The notes under the pieces were generated by a model. It was not told the DNA's origin. It saw only the letters and a program-made list of their open reading frames with translations, and did not search any database. Positions 54,746 to 62,740 of a DNA stretch of 64,000 nt are shown one piece after another. A program made the position numbers and the translations under genes. Origin of the DNA: [Leptolyngbya] sp. JSC-1 (GTDB taxonomy: Bacteria; Cyanobacteriota; Cyanobacteriia; Elainellales; Elainellaceae). Position 1 is the first letter of the stretch. Every line of letters starts with the position of its first letter. The stretch is taken from positions 4,801,870 through 4,865,869 of the forward strand of contig KL662191.1 in NCBI GenBank assembly GCA_000733415.1, given 5' to 3'.

Positions 54746-55489
54746 TTAAACAGTCCCTGTAGGAAATAACCGAAACAACAGCGAAAAGACGCCAAAGCCA
54801 ACCAGTAATGCTCCACTTGCTGGCGTAATCCACCCGGACCAGCGGCGTACTTCTAAAATCTTTTTAATTGAAGCCGTGAAGGTACCTGCCAAAATCAGGG
54901 GTGCTACATAGCCCGTCGCATAGGCCAGCAGCAGTACACTGCCCAAGACCGGATCTTGTGTGGTTGAGATCCAGGCCAGTAGGGTTGCCAGCACCGGAGT
55001 ACTGCACGGAGAAGCCACCAAGCCAAAGGTCAGCCCAATTAAGTAAGAGCGCACCCCTTCCGGCAAATCGTTAGAAATCCATTCCATCCCACCCCAAGCA
55101 GGCAACCTCAGCGGCAGGGCTTCTAGAAGATTCAGCCCCATCAAAATAGCAATGACGCTGACTACAATCGGTAAGCCGATACCCACCTGACCATACACCT
55201 TGCCAACAATTGCAGCAGCAATGCCCAACCCAGCCAATGTAGTCGCTAGCCCTAGGGCAAACCAAGTCGATTGAATGGCCGCCTGCCAGCGAGTTTTTGC
55301 CTCGTAGCCGCCAATGTAACCAATTGTGATGGGCAACATCGAGAGCATACAGGGAGTCAAACTGGTCAGCAGCCCCGCTCCAAAAATAATCCCAACGCTG
55401 AGTGGTGTCAGGTGGGTGAGCTGCGTAGACACTAACCCATCTGCAAAGTGCTCAAGTTGATAGAGTGTGGTTTGTAAGGCATCAAGCAT
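54746..55489 (-). CDS. ccdA: Cytochrome c biogenesis protein CcdA
   Basis: A 247-residue six-helix membrane protein that carries reducing equivalents from cytosolic thioredoxin to the lumen, keeping apocytochrome CxxCH thiols reduced. The two redox cysteines are visible in SLTPCMLSMLP (residue ~46) and LVASPCSTPVLA (~161). It forms an operon with ccs1 (16-bp gap) and is divergent from the methyltransferase gene. Confidence 0.94.
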   Translation of the reverse strand: MLDALQTTLYQLEHFADGLVSTQLTHLTPLSVGIIFGAGLLTSLTPCMLSMLPITIGYIGGYEAKTRWQAAIQSTWFALGLATTLAGLGIAAAIVGKVYGQVGIGLPIVVSVIAILMGLNLLEALPLRLPAWGGMEWISNDLPEGVRSYLIGLTFGLVASPCSTPVLATLLAWISTTQDPVLGSVLLLAYATGYVAPLILAGTFTASIKKILEVRRWSGWITPASGALLVGFGVFSLLFRLFPTGTV

Positions 55490-55605
55490 AGGAACTAAGG
55501 AAAGTAAATTGGAGCTTAGTCGAGTCGTACAACCGTAGAGACAGGGAACGGGGCGATAAAAACAGTTATGCTAAGGTTTATGAAGCTTTCTCATCTATTC
55601 TACCT

Positions 55606-56232
55606 ATGTCTGATCCGCAACCGACGCCTGCACTCACCGCCGAGTTTTGGGAAGGGCGCTATCAAGATGGTACCGATCGATGGGATTTGGGTCAGCCCGC
55701 ACCGCCGTTTGTCAGTTTGCTGCAATCACCCCAGGCACCCGCACCCGGACGAATTGCGGTCTTAGGATCTGGACGTGGACATGACGCTCTCCTGTTTGCC
55801 CAACATGGATTTGAAGTAGTGGGATTTGATTTTGCGCCATCTGCGATTGTAGCGGCTAGGGCAGCAGCCCAGGAACGAGGGTTATCAGCTCAGTTTCTAC
55901 AGCGCGATATTTTTGAACTAGACGCTGAATTTGCCCATCAGTTTGACTATGTGCTGGAACACACCTGCTTCTGCGCCATTCTGCCAGAGCAGCGAGGTGA
56001 CTACGTGCGGTTAGTGCAGAATCTGTTGCGCCCCGCAGGTGAATTGATTGGCTTGTTTTGGATACATGACCGAGCAGGGGGGCCTCCGTTTGGAGTATCT
56101 GTGACAGAGCTATATCAGCAGTTTCAGCCTGAGTTTGAAGTGGTTTTGCTAGAGCGAGCTACCAATTCAGTCGAAGGACGCAGAAATGAGGAGTACTTAG
56201 TGCGGTTGCGAATGAAAGTTCAGCAAAGTTAA
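55606..56232 (+). CDS. Thiopurine S-methyltransferase-like SAM methyltransferase
   Basis: A 208-residue class I methyltransferase. FWEGRYQDGTDRWDLGQP (residues ~14-31) is the N-terminal signature of the TPMT family, with motif I IAVLGSGRGHDALLFA (~51-66), DFAPSAI as motif post I and DYVLEHTCFCAILPEQR (~121-137). In bacteria such enzymes act on sulfur, selenium, tellurium or halide acceptors; the exact substrate is unknown. ATG 55606. It is divergent from ccdA and precedes an SH3 protein on the same strand. Confidence 0.9.
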   Translation: MSDPQPTPALTAEFWEGRYQDGTDRWDLGQPAPPFVSLLQSPQAPAPGRIAVLGSGRGHDALLFAQHGFEVVGFDFAPSAIVAARAAAQERGLSAQFLQRDIFELDAEFAHQFDYVLEHTCFCAILPEQRGDYVRLVQNLLRPAGELIGLFWIHDRAGGPPFGVSVTELYQQFQPEFEVVLLERATNSVEGRRNEEYLVRLRMKVQQS

Positions 56233-56308
56233 TTTGGCCTTTGCGTAATTGGGCACCTGCAATCAGTAGCTACTGACAGAAATCACTGATTGTAAGCTGG
56301 AACTTGCT

Positions 56309-56674
56309 ATGAAACTCCTCACAGCTTCTGGACTGCTGGCTGCGTTGCCCATTATGTTTGCTGCTCCCCACGCTGCTTTGGCCGAAACACTACAGGATAT
56401 TCACACTCAGCCATTTGTTACGGTTGGCTACGCCGAGTATGCTGACTATGCCACGCTGGTGAGCTACGACCCCGCCTCTCCGATCAACGTCCGGGATGGA
56501 GCAAGTACGCGGGCCTACATTCGTCACATTGGTTATGCTGGCGATCGAGTAGAGGTGTTGGATCGCGTCGTGAGCGGCGATGGCTACATGTGGTATTTCG
56601 TGCGGTTTACCGTTTCCAACGCCGCCGGCTGGATTCGGGGCGACTTTGTTTCACTCGATAGTGACCGTTATTAA
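56309..56674 (+). CDS. Exported SH3-domain protein
   Basis: A 121-residue secreted protein. Residues 1-25 (MKLLTASGLLAALPIMFAAPHAALA) form a Sec signal peptide with an ALA-type cleavage site. Residues ~50-118 form a bacterial SH3 domain with PINVRDGASTRAYIRHIGYAGDRVEVLDRVVSGDGYMWYFVRF, the NVR and GW patterns of wall- or peptide-binding SH3b modules. It is probably periplasmic; the partner is unknown. The adjacent inverted repeat downstream lies between it and the convergent apcD. Confidence 0.85.
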   Translation: MKLLTASGLLAALPIMFAAPHAALAETLQDIHTQPFVTVGYAEYADYATLVSYDPASPINVRDGASTRAYIRHIGYAGDRVEVLDRVVSGDGYMWYFVRFTVSNAAGWIRGDFVSLDSDRY

Positions 56675-56724
56675 GTGAGCCGCACTACTAGCAAGAATCA
56701 ATAATCAATAGCAAAAGAGGACTA

Positions 56725-56749
56725 GTGAAAATCCAGCCCTCTCTTTCAC
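56725..56749. terminator. Possible bidirectional terminator between SH3 gene and apcD
   Basis: GTGAAA (56725-56730) pairs with TTTCAC (56744-56749) in the gap of two convergent genes. T-richness is modest on both strands, so the call is weak. Confidence 0.4.
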
Positions 56750-56771
56750 GGATGGAGTTTTGAATTAGCTG

Positions 56772-57257
56772 CTAGGACATCGTCTGAATAATATAGTCGA
56801 AATAGGGAGCGGCTTCGGTGGCATCTTCGTCACTCATTAGCGCCAAGGCCGCATTCTTGAGGCAGCGAATCGATTCCACCATGCCAGGAACTGGCACCCC
56901 CAAGGAGTTGTACATCTCTTTGACGCCGATCAGGCCGATTTTTTCGATTGGCTCTTTATCGCCTGCCAAAACGCCATAGGAGATCAGACGCAAATACCAG
57001 CCGTAGTCGCGCAGACAGAGGGCACGTTGCTTATCACCATAGGCGTTACCACCGGGCGCAATAAAGTCAGGCCGCTTTTTCCACAGTTCCTTGCTGGCTT
57101 CTTGAACAATTTTCTTTTCGTTGTCTGCCAGGGTTGCCGCGATCCGCATCCGCTGGCTGCCGGTTTGTAAAAAGTTTTGAATGCTCTTCAACTCGCCACT
57201 GCTGGGGTAGCGGAGTTCTTCGTCGGCATTGAGAATAACTTGGGTTACTACGCTCAT
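56772..57257 (-). CDS. apcD: Allophycocyanin alpha-B (ApcD)
   Basis: A 161-residue phycobiliprotein, a terminal emitter of the phycobilisome core that passes energy mainly to photosystem I. The chromophore Cys81 is in RALCLRDYGWYLRL, and the globin-like helices match ApcD (GVKEMYNSLGVPVPGMVESIRCLKNAALALMSDEDA). Features such as SSGELKSIQNFLQTG and NEKKIVQEASKELWKKRPDFIAPGGNAYG distinguish it from ApcA. It lies 143 bp downstream of the OCP-CTD homologue on the same strand. No Shine-Dalgarno is evident before ATG 57257. Confidence 0.94.
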   Translation of the reverse strand: MSVVTQVILNADEELRYPSSGELKSIQNFLQTGSQRMRIAATLADNEKKIVQEASKELWKKRPDFIAPGGNAYGDKQRALCLRDYGWYLRLISYGVLAGDKEPIEKIGLIGVKEMYNSLGVPVPGMVESIRCLKNAALALMSDEDATEAAPYFDYIIQTMS

Positions 57258-57400
57258 AATTTAAGGAGATGACTATTGCAGTGATTCAGCTATCGGTCGT
57301 ATTTTAGCGACTTTGGGGGACCGAAAGAAAGGATCAACGCCAGTTGAAATTAGAAGTAACGAAAAATTACTTTGATGTTGCCGATGCTCCTAATCTGGTT

Positions 57401-57886
57401 TTAGTGCTTCAAATGCAATAGCTCTCGCAGAGCTGCAAGCAATTTAATCCTGACAGAACGAATTTCTGAGTCGGGGCTGAGCACAAACTGCCAACTCACC
57501 CGAACGCTGAACAGAGGCGTTTGCACCTGACCAATCACCTGTACCTCGGTTTCACCAGTCGGCAGGCTTGTTTCGGTACTCTCTTGCGGAATTGCCTTCA
57601 TTCCTTTTGCTTCGGCGGCTAAATAGCTAGCAATCGCTTCTCGTCCTACAATCGCTGACTCAAATGGCGGCAAGAGCTGACCCTCGACAGCAAAAAGATT
57701 GGCGACAGCGGTAAAATTGGCCTGATTGAAATGGTCGAAGTAAGACAAAACTACAGCGTTGGTGAAGAGCTGCAACGGCTCTGTTAGGGCTGGTTCTGTT
57801 CCCGGTGCCATCCTAATGGAATCTCTCAATTCCTGATTTGATTCAGTTGGCTCAGTGGTAAGAGGGTCGAGGTCAGCGTGGGTCAT
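57401..57886 (-). CDS. OCP C-terminal domain homologue (CTDH-like, NTF2 fold)
   Basis: A 161-residue NTF2-like protein. Residues ~38-160 align with the carotenoid-binding C-terminal domain of orange carotenoid protein: VVLSYFDHFNQANFTAVANLFA, PPFESAIVGREAIASYL and IGQVQTPLF, with the ketocarotenoid H-bond pair conserved as Tyr49 and Trp132. Differences: Leu125 replaces the OCP Trp277, the following loop is ~4 residues shorter, and there is no cysteine, unlike CTDHs that form redox-linked dimers. CTDHs can shuttle carotenoids to helical carotenoid proteins. The N-terminus is long; Met26 could be the true start. It is tandem with apcD. Carotenoid binding is inference. Confidence 0.8.
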   Translation of the reverse strand: MTHADLDPLTTEPTESNQELRDSIRMAPGTEPALTEPLQLFTNAVVLSYFDHFNQANFTAVANLFAVEGQLLPPFESAIVGREAIASYLAAEAKGMKAIPQESTETSLPTGETEVQVIGQVQTPLFSVRVSWQFVLSPDSEIRSVRIKLLAALRELLHLKH

Positions 57887-58039
57887 TGTAATTCTGAGTA
57901 ACCTTCTTAAACTTTTCTGAAGCTATCAGTTTGTGCAACGCCAAACCTATTCCTAGAGTCAGAACTTCTGTCTAGTTTGTGGAGAATTTGGCTCAAACCA
58001 ACAGGTTTAAAGTGGGCAATTCAGGGCATACTATCGTCA

Positions 58040-58090
58040 TCCCTTTCGGATAGGGAGAGCAGCCTCCTGGCAGAAATGCTGGGGGGCTTT
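58040..58090 (+). ncRNA. Candidate structured RNA with GNRA-capped stem
   Basis: TCCCT (58040-58044) pairs with AGGGA (58052-58056). Then AGCCTCCTGGCA (58061-58072) pairs over all 12 positions with TGCTGGGGGGCT (58077-58088), closing a GAAA tetraloop. Three of the pairs are G.U and would be A.C mismatches in a minus-strand transcript, so the RNA would be plus-strand. TTT follows. It could be a small RNA end, a leader element or a terminator. No promoter was clearly identified. Confidence 0.5.
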
Positions 58091-58219
58091 ATCGTGGGTA
58101 GGAGTTAGGAGTCAGGAGTCAGGGGGTGGTTGAAGCGGTTGGCAATTTGCCTTTTGCCCTTTAAGCTTTGCCTCAGCGGGTTTGCTCATGTTGTCAGTCT
58201 TGTTAGTTAGGGTTGGAAT

Positions 58220-58281
58220 CCGGGCACCTTGGTAGCAGCACACCATTCGATCGACGCCCGGTATTTCGCGCCGGGTTTTTT
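58220..58281 (+). promoter_or_regulatory. Candidate attenuator upstream of miaB
   Basis: CCCGG (58257-58261) can pair with CCGGG (58271-58275), followed by six T residues, an intrinsic terminator shape. The same CCCGG with its preceding G (58256) can instead pair with CCGGGC at 58220-58225. The two pairings exclude each other, as in antiterminator/terminator switches. The site is 226 bp before miaB. No known riboswitch class was recognised. Confidence 0.45.
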
Positions 58282-58507
58282 CTTGCGGATCTCTTCGTCT
58301 GGCTCTTTCAGGCAACAGACTGCCAATCCAGGCAGACGAGCCGGCTGAAGAATTGGTAGAATCTATAACTTAGGTAACTCCGGTTGGATCTTTCAGGTAA
58401 GCAAAGCTGGCCTGAGTTAGAGCGGCGTCTGCAACAATGCCGTCTGAGTATTAATCTGAGTAGCAAGCAAGCATCAAGTTATCTCTCATCTTCGCGCTGG
58501 GTAAATT

Positions 58508-59875
58508 ATGACTGAGTTTCCCCGTCGGTATCACATCACTACGTTTGGCTGCCAAATGAACAAGGCGGACTCGGAACGGATGGCTGGCATTCTGGAAGAC
58601 ATGGGGTTTCAGTGGTCAGACTCTCCTGAACAAGCGGATTTGGTTCTCTACAACACCTGCACGATCCGCGATAACGCCGAGCAGAAAGTGTATTCCTATC
58701 TCGGCAGGCAGGCCAAGCGTAAGCATGAACAGCCCAACTTAACTTTGATTGTGGCGGGTTGCGTCGCTCAGCAGGAAGGGGAAGCCTTGTTGCGTCGGGT
58801 GCCGGAATTGGATTTAGTCATGGGGCCGCAGCATGCCAATCGGCTGCAAGATCTGCTAGAGCAGGTGTTTAACGGCAATCAGGTAGTGGCTACCGAGCCG
58901 GTTCATATCTTTGAAGACATCACCAAACCGCGTCGGGACAGTACTGTAACGGCCTGGGTGAATGTAATTTACGGCTGTAACGAGCGCTGTACCTACTGTG
59001 TGGTTCCCAGTGTGCGCGGCGTCGAACAATCGCGTCCACCAGAGGCGATTCGGGCCGAGATGGAGGAGTTAGGGCGGCAGGGCTACAAAGAAGTGACGCT
59101 ACTGGGACAAAATATCGATGCTTATGGGCGGGATTTGCCCGGTGTGACGCCAGAAGGTCGGCGTCAGCATACGCTGACGGATCTGCTGTACTACATTCAC
59201 GATGTACCGGGAATTGAACGGATTCGGTTCGCTACCAGCCATCCGCGCTACTTTACCGAGCGGTTGATTCGAGCCTGTGCTGAGTTACCCAAGGTTTGCG
59301 AACATTTCCATATTCCGTTTCAGTCGGGCGACAATGAGGTGCTGAAGGCAATGGCGCGGGGCTATACCCGCGAAAAGTACTGCCGCATTATCGACACAAT
59401 CCGCCACTACATGCCCGATGCTGCGATTAGCGCCGATGCGATTGTGGGATTTCCGGGTGAAACCGAAGCCCAGTTTGAAAATACGCTGAAGCTAGTCGAT
59501 GCCATTGGTTTTGATCAGCTCAATACGGCTGCCTATTCGCCGCGTCCGGGGACACCGGCTGCCCTGTGGCAGAATCAGCTGAGTGAAACGGTCAAAGCGG
59601 ACCGATTGCAGCGTCTAAACCATTTAGTGGCCATTAAGGCTGCCGAACGCTCCCAGCGCTATGTGGGTCGCATCGAGGCCGTGCTGGTAGAGGATCAAAA
59701 CCCCAAAGATCCGAGTCAGGTGATGGGTCGCACCCGCAGCAACCGCCTTACTTTCTGCACGGGCAATATTGCTGAACTCAAAGGCCAAACCGTGCACGTC
59801 GAAATTGCCACTGCTAGGGCCTTCAGTTTGACGGGCGAGCGAGTTGATATGCCGGTTGCTGGAGCAACATGCTAG
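58508..59875 (+). CDS. miaB: tRNA-2-methylthio-N6-isopentenyladenosine synthase MiaB
   Basis: A 455-residue radical-SAM methylthiotransferase that converts i6A37 to ms2i6A37 in tRNAs reading UNN codons. The auxiliary cluster uses Cys15 (TFGCQMNK), Cys51 (YNTCTIRD) and Cys85 (VAGCVAQ), and the radical-SAM cluster uses Cys157, Cys161 and Cys164 in YGCNERCTYC. A C-terminal TRAM domain (~385-447) includes GRTRSNRLTFC. It is full length with ATG 58508. A structured region precedes the gene, so attenuation of its transcript is possible (inference). Confidence 0.96.
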   Translation: MTEFPRRYHITTFGCQMNKADSERMAGILEDMGFQWSDSPEQADLVLYNTCTIRDNAEQKVYSYLGRQAKRKHEQPNLTLIVAGCVAQQEGEALLRRVPELDLVMGPQHANRLQDLLEQVFNGNQVVATEPVHIFEDITKPRRDSTVTAWVNVIYGCNERCTYCVVPSVRGVEQSRPPEAIRAEMEELGRQGYKEVTLLGQNIDAYGRDLPGVTPEGRRQHTLTDLLYYIHDVPGIERIRFATSHPRYFTERLIRACAELPKVCEHFHIPFQSGDNEVLKAMARGYTREKYCRIIDTIRHYMPDAAISADAIVGFPGETEAQFENTLKLVDAIGFDQLNTAAYSPRPGTPAALWQNQLSETVKADRLQRLNHLVAIKAAERSQRYVGRIEAVLVEDQNPKDPSQVMGRTRSNRLTFCTGNIAELKGQTVHVEIATARAFSLTGERVDMPVAGATC

Positions 59876-59989
59876 ACTGCTGCCAATGTGCTCCGCACGG
59901 TTCAGAGGACCAACGAGTTGATTAGCTGAATCGAGTTAGCTGGGTTGGTTCGCGCAGAACTGCTCTAGTTGGAATTGCTCAAAACTGCC

Positions 59990-60316
59990 ATGCTAGTTGC
60001 ATTCTTGATTGTGATTTTGGGCCTGACGCCTTCTCTGCTGTCACTGTGGGTGATGCGCCAAGCCGACGCCCGCTCCCAAGCCCGCTTGCGGCTTGCGATG
60101 GAGTCGGTGGCCAATCGTCCGCTAGCTGGACTGCGCTTACCGCCTGATTTCCGCTACGTTGAGGGAATTGGCTACATGATTGGCGACTTGTCTTGCCGGT
60201 TCAACGCCCGTTCTGGCCATATTCGCTGTGCGGTGAATCCGTGTGGTCCCTGTGAAGGGTGTTCCCACTATCAGGAACTGCCAATCCGGGAGTTGGCCAA
60301 TAATCAGCAAAGCTAG
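59990..60316 (+). CDS. DUF6464 family protein
   Basis: A 108-residue protein with one N-terminal membrane helix (about 2-22, MLVAFLIVILGLTPSLLSLWVM) and a small Cys-rich soluble domain: YVEGIGYMIGDLSCRFNARSGHIRCAVNPCGPCEGCSHYQE. Five Cys in CRF ... RCAVNPCGPCEGC suggest metal binding or disulfides. This is the cyanobacterial DUF6464 pattern. ATG 59990 is chosen over an in-frame TTG at 59969. Function unknown. Confidence 0.8.
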   Translation: MLVAFLIVILGLTPSLLSLWVMRQADARSQARLRLAMESVANRPLAGLRLPPDFRYVEGIGYMIGDLSCRFNARSGHIRCAVNPCGPCEGCSHYQELPIRELANNQQS

Positions 60317-60330
60317 TTGGCAGGCTAATC

Positions 60331-60356
60331 AGCAAAGCGAATTAGCAAAGCGAATT
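60331..60356. repeat. Tandem duplication 2 x 13 bp
   Basis: AGCAAAGCGAATT at 60331-60343 and 60344-60356, perfect. A related AATCAGCAAAGC is present at the end of the preceding gene. Confidence 0.88.
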
Positions 60357-60375
60357 AAATAGCAAATAACAGGCA

Positions 60376-61263
60376 TCAATTGCCCGCTTGATCAACTACT
60401 CGCAGGCGCTGCGTCACAGCTGTAATACCGTCATAGCGCACGATCACGGCAGAAATCCAACGATCGTCTGGGCTTTTAGGGGCTTGCCCTACCTTAAACA
60501 AACCACCTGAACTCAGCAACTCCAGCTCAATTGGGGCGGGATTTAGGTAATTCTCGACGCCAATTGGTTCTTCTAGGGCCGCTCCTAGCAACAGCCGCTC
60601 ACCCAGGGGTTCCATCACAACTGCATCGAAATCAAATTCCTGACCGGGAGTTACCTGCTCCGGTAGATTAAAGCTAACTGTGGGTGGATTGTCGCCAGCG
60701 GTGAGTTCGCTGCGTTCGCTCAAAATTTCTTGTTCCACGATTTGATCATTTTGCAGGCGTTGACGCGCGGTAATTGTGGCTGAAAGGTTGAGATTGCGCC
60801 GTTCATCGGGATAAACCCCGGTAATAGTGGTAGTAGTGACGGTCGTGATCGCGTCGCCCTGCTGTTCCCAACTCTCTAGTGTGGTTTGGTACTGCAAATC
60901 AGGATAGCGTTTCCAGAGATCTTCGAGAGTTTGCTTCAGGGTGTTGTAGGTCAACCCATCGGCGCTAGTAAAGTTTGGACTGTAAAAGCGCATCACAGCG
61001 GCCAAGTCTCCAGCAGAGGCGGCTGTGTCGATTCGGCTCAGCAGACTTGCCAGTTCGGGAGGAGGTTCTGAGGCAGTGCTAGGCACTTGAGCAGCAACCC
61101 GATTGGCCCAACTACTAGCCAAACTGAGGGCTAGCCCCAGCGTCAGGGATGCGAACAAAAGGCGCAGCCGCCCAGACCGGCATCGGGATTGGCCCAACGA
61201 CATGGATGCAGATGGAATTGACTGCAACTGAGAAACAAACTGGGGAATGAAACGGTTCGGCAT
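60376..61263 (-). CDS. NTF2-like exported protein
   Basis: A 295-residue protein with a basic N-terminus and a hydrophobic segment (about 34-53, LRLLFASLTLGLALSLASSW) that acts as a signal anchor or uncleaved signal peptide. Residues ~70-185 show an NTF2-like pattern (SAGDLAAVMRFYSPNFTSADGLTYNTLKQTLEDLWKRYPDL). The remainder is beta-rich (VSFNLPEQVTPGQEFDFDAVV). I recognise this as a conserved cyanobacterial family without a known role. ATG 61263 is preferred to an in-frame TTG at 61281. Confidence 0.75.
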   Translation of the reverse strand: MPNRFIPQFVSQLQSIPSASMSLGQSRCRSGRLRLLFASLTLGLALSLASSWANRVAAQVPSTASEPPPELASLLSRIDTAASAGDLAAVMRFYSPNFTSADGLTYNTLKQTLEDLWKRYPDLQYQTTLESWEQQGDAITTVTTTTITGVYPDERRNLNLSATITARQRLQNDQIVEQEILSERSELTAGDNPPTVSFNLPEQVTPGQEFDFDAVVMEPLGERLLLGAALEEPIGVENYLNPAPIELELLSSGGLFKVGQAPKSPDDRWISAVIVRYDGITAVTQRLRVVDQAGN

Positions 61264-61597
61264 GGGTGGGGGTCCGCTCAAAAAACGCTAGAAATTACTT
61301 TGGCTTGGGAATCGGCTTGGGAATCGGCTGAGTATTTGGCCCAGAGTATTTGGCCCAGAGTATTTGGCCCAGTATCTCAGGATTCGCAACAACTGAATCA
61401 CAACTAAATCAGTAGAGAATAGGTAGATGAGATAGGAGATTCAGTAATTCAGTCAGTAAAGGTTCACCGGCTCGAATTTAAGGTACATTATTTTAGCCTG
61501 CGCTTGAGTAGAGATCTAGGTGATTATAAAAATAATCTGCTCTAACCTGTTCCGGCTTAAACGCGAGCAATTACGCAAGAATTCAGGCTTGAGATCT
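61264..61597. other. 334-bp divergent region with two short tandem arrays
   Basis: No gene. It carries 2 x 12 bp and 3 x 14 bp perfect repeats (separate entry). A GTG at 61520 is in frame with murG but is not the favoured start. Confidence 0.55.
61302..61372. repeat. Two adjacent perfect tandem arrays (2 x 12 bp, 3 x 14 bp)
   Basis: GGCTTGGGAATC occurs at 61302-61313 and 61314-61325. AGTATTTGGCCCAG then occurs three times, at 61331-61344, 61345-61358 and 61359-61372. All copies are identical. They lie between the divergent NTF2-like and murG genes. Confidence 0.95.
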
Positions 61598-62731
61598 ATG
61601 GAGCGTCCAGTCTTGGTTGCGACTTCAAAGTCGGATGATTTGCCTAATCCCCAACTAAAGCGACCCAAGTTGCTAATTGCGGCTAGTGGAACTGGGGGCC
61701 ATTTGTTTCCAGCCTTAGCGGTGGCAGAAGCGTTGCCAGAATATCAGATTGAATGGCTAGGGGTGGCCGATCGGCTGGAAACGCAGCTTGTACCGGATCG
61801 GTTCCCACTGCATACGATTTCGGTGGGCGGCTTTCAGCAGCGGTTGGGCTTGAGCACGCTCCGCACCTTCAGTCGGCTGGTGCTAGCTATTTTCAAAGTG
61901 CGGCGACTGCTGCAACGAGGTGGATTTGAAGCCGTGTTTACAACCGGTGGTTACATTGCGGCTCCAGCGGTGGTTGCGGCTCGGACACTGGGCTTACCTG
62001 TGATGCTGCATGAGTCGAACGCCTTACCGGGCAAAGTAACCCGCTGGCTGAGTGGTTGGTGTAGTGTGGTGGCGTTGGGATTTGAGGTGGCGGCTTGCTA
62101 TCTGCCCAAGGCAAAAACGGTATGGGTAGGAACGCCAGTCCGAGATCAATTTCAAACGGATCTGAGCCAGCAGCCCCTATCTGGCCTCGCTGTTCCCGAT
62201 GCGGTGCCGCTGATTCTAGTTGTGGGTGGCAGTCAAGGTGCTGTAGCCATGAATCGGCTAGTGCGACAGGCGGCTCCAGCTTGGTTTGAGTCTGGGGCTT
62301 GGGTAGTGCATTTGACAGGCGAAAATGACCCTGACGCCAATAGCTTGAGTCATCCTCAGTACATTGCTTTGCCCTTTTATCACGATATGGCCAAGTTGAT
62401 GCAGCGGGCTACGCTGGCAGTGAGTCGGGCAGGAGCTGGAACGCTGACTGAGCTTGCCATCACAGGTACACCAGCGATTTTAATTCCGTTTCCCTACGCA
62501 GCTGACGATCACCAAACCTATAACGCAAGAGTGTTTGAGTCTGCTGGAGCAGCTTTCCTGTATCAGCAATCTGAGTTGACGCCAGAACTGCTGCAACAAC
62601 AGGCGCTAAACCTGCTGCACTCTTCGGAGCAACTGCAAAGCATGGCCGAGGCCGCTAAAAAATTGGCCGTAACCGACAGTGCCAAACAACTCGCTGATCT
62701 GATCCGCCAGTTTAGTCTAGTAGCTGATTAG
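61598..62731 (+). CDS. murG: MurG (UDP-GlcNAc:lipid I GlcNAc transferase)
   Basis: A 377-residue GT28 glycosyltransferase that adds GlcNAc to lipid I to make lipid II at the inner face of the cytoplasmic membrane. N-terminal GTGGHLFPALAVAEAL (residues ~33-48) is the G-loop, GGSQGAVAMNRLV (~210-222) the second, and SRAGAGTLTELAITGTPAILIPFPYAADDHQ (~286-317) the UDP-GlcNAc-binding motif. ATG 61598 gives a normal length; a GTG at 61520 would add 26 residues. No mur/fts cluster is present, as is usual in cyanobacteria. Confidence 0.95.
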   Translation: MERPVLVATSKSDDLPNPQLKRPKLLIAASGTGGHLFPALAVAEALPEYQIEWLGVADRLETQLVPDRFPLHTISVGGFQQRLGLSTLRTFSRLVLAIFKVRRLLQRGGFEAVFTTGGYIAAPAVVAARTLGLPVMLHESNALPGKVTRWLSGWCSVVALGFEVAACYLPKAKTVWVGTPVRDQFQTDLSQQPLSGLAVPDAVPLILVVGGSQGAVAMNRLVRQAAPAWFESGAWVVHLTGENDPDANSLSHPQYIALPFYHDMAKLMQRATLAVSRAGAGTLTELAITGTPAILIPFPYAADDHQTYNARVFESAGAAFLYQQSELTPELLQQQALNLLHSSEQLQSMAEAAKKLAVTDSAKQLADLIRQFSLVAD

Positions 62732-62740
62732 CTGATTGAC

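Larger units (their letters stand above)
57887..58507. other. 621-bp divergent region with structured miaB leader
   Basis: No gene supported. The plus strand carries a 12-bp hairpin (58061-58088), a terminator-like hairpin (58257-58281) and further pairings to 58350, described separately. A short STRR-like tract of repeated AGGAGT units occurs near 58100-58122. Confidence 0.55.

Noticed and set aside
58112..58315. 67-codon minus-strand frame in the miaB leader
   Set aside because: Arg/Lys/Pro-rich composition; it overlaps the hairpins and repeated AGGAGT tract, without a start signal.
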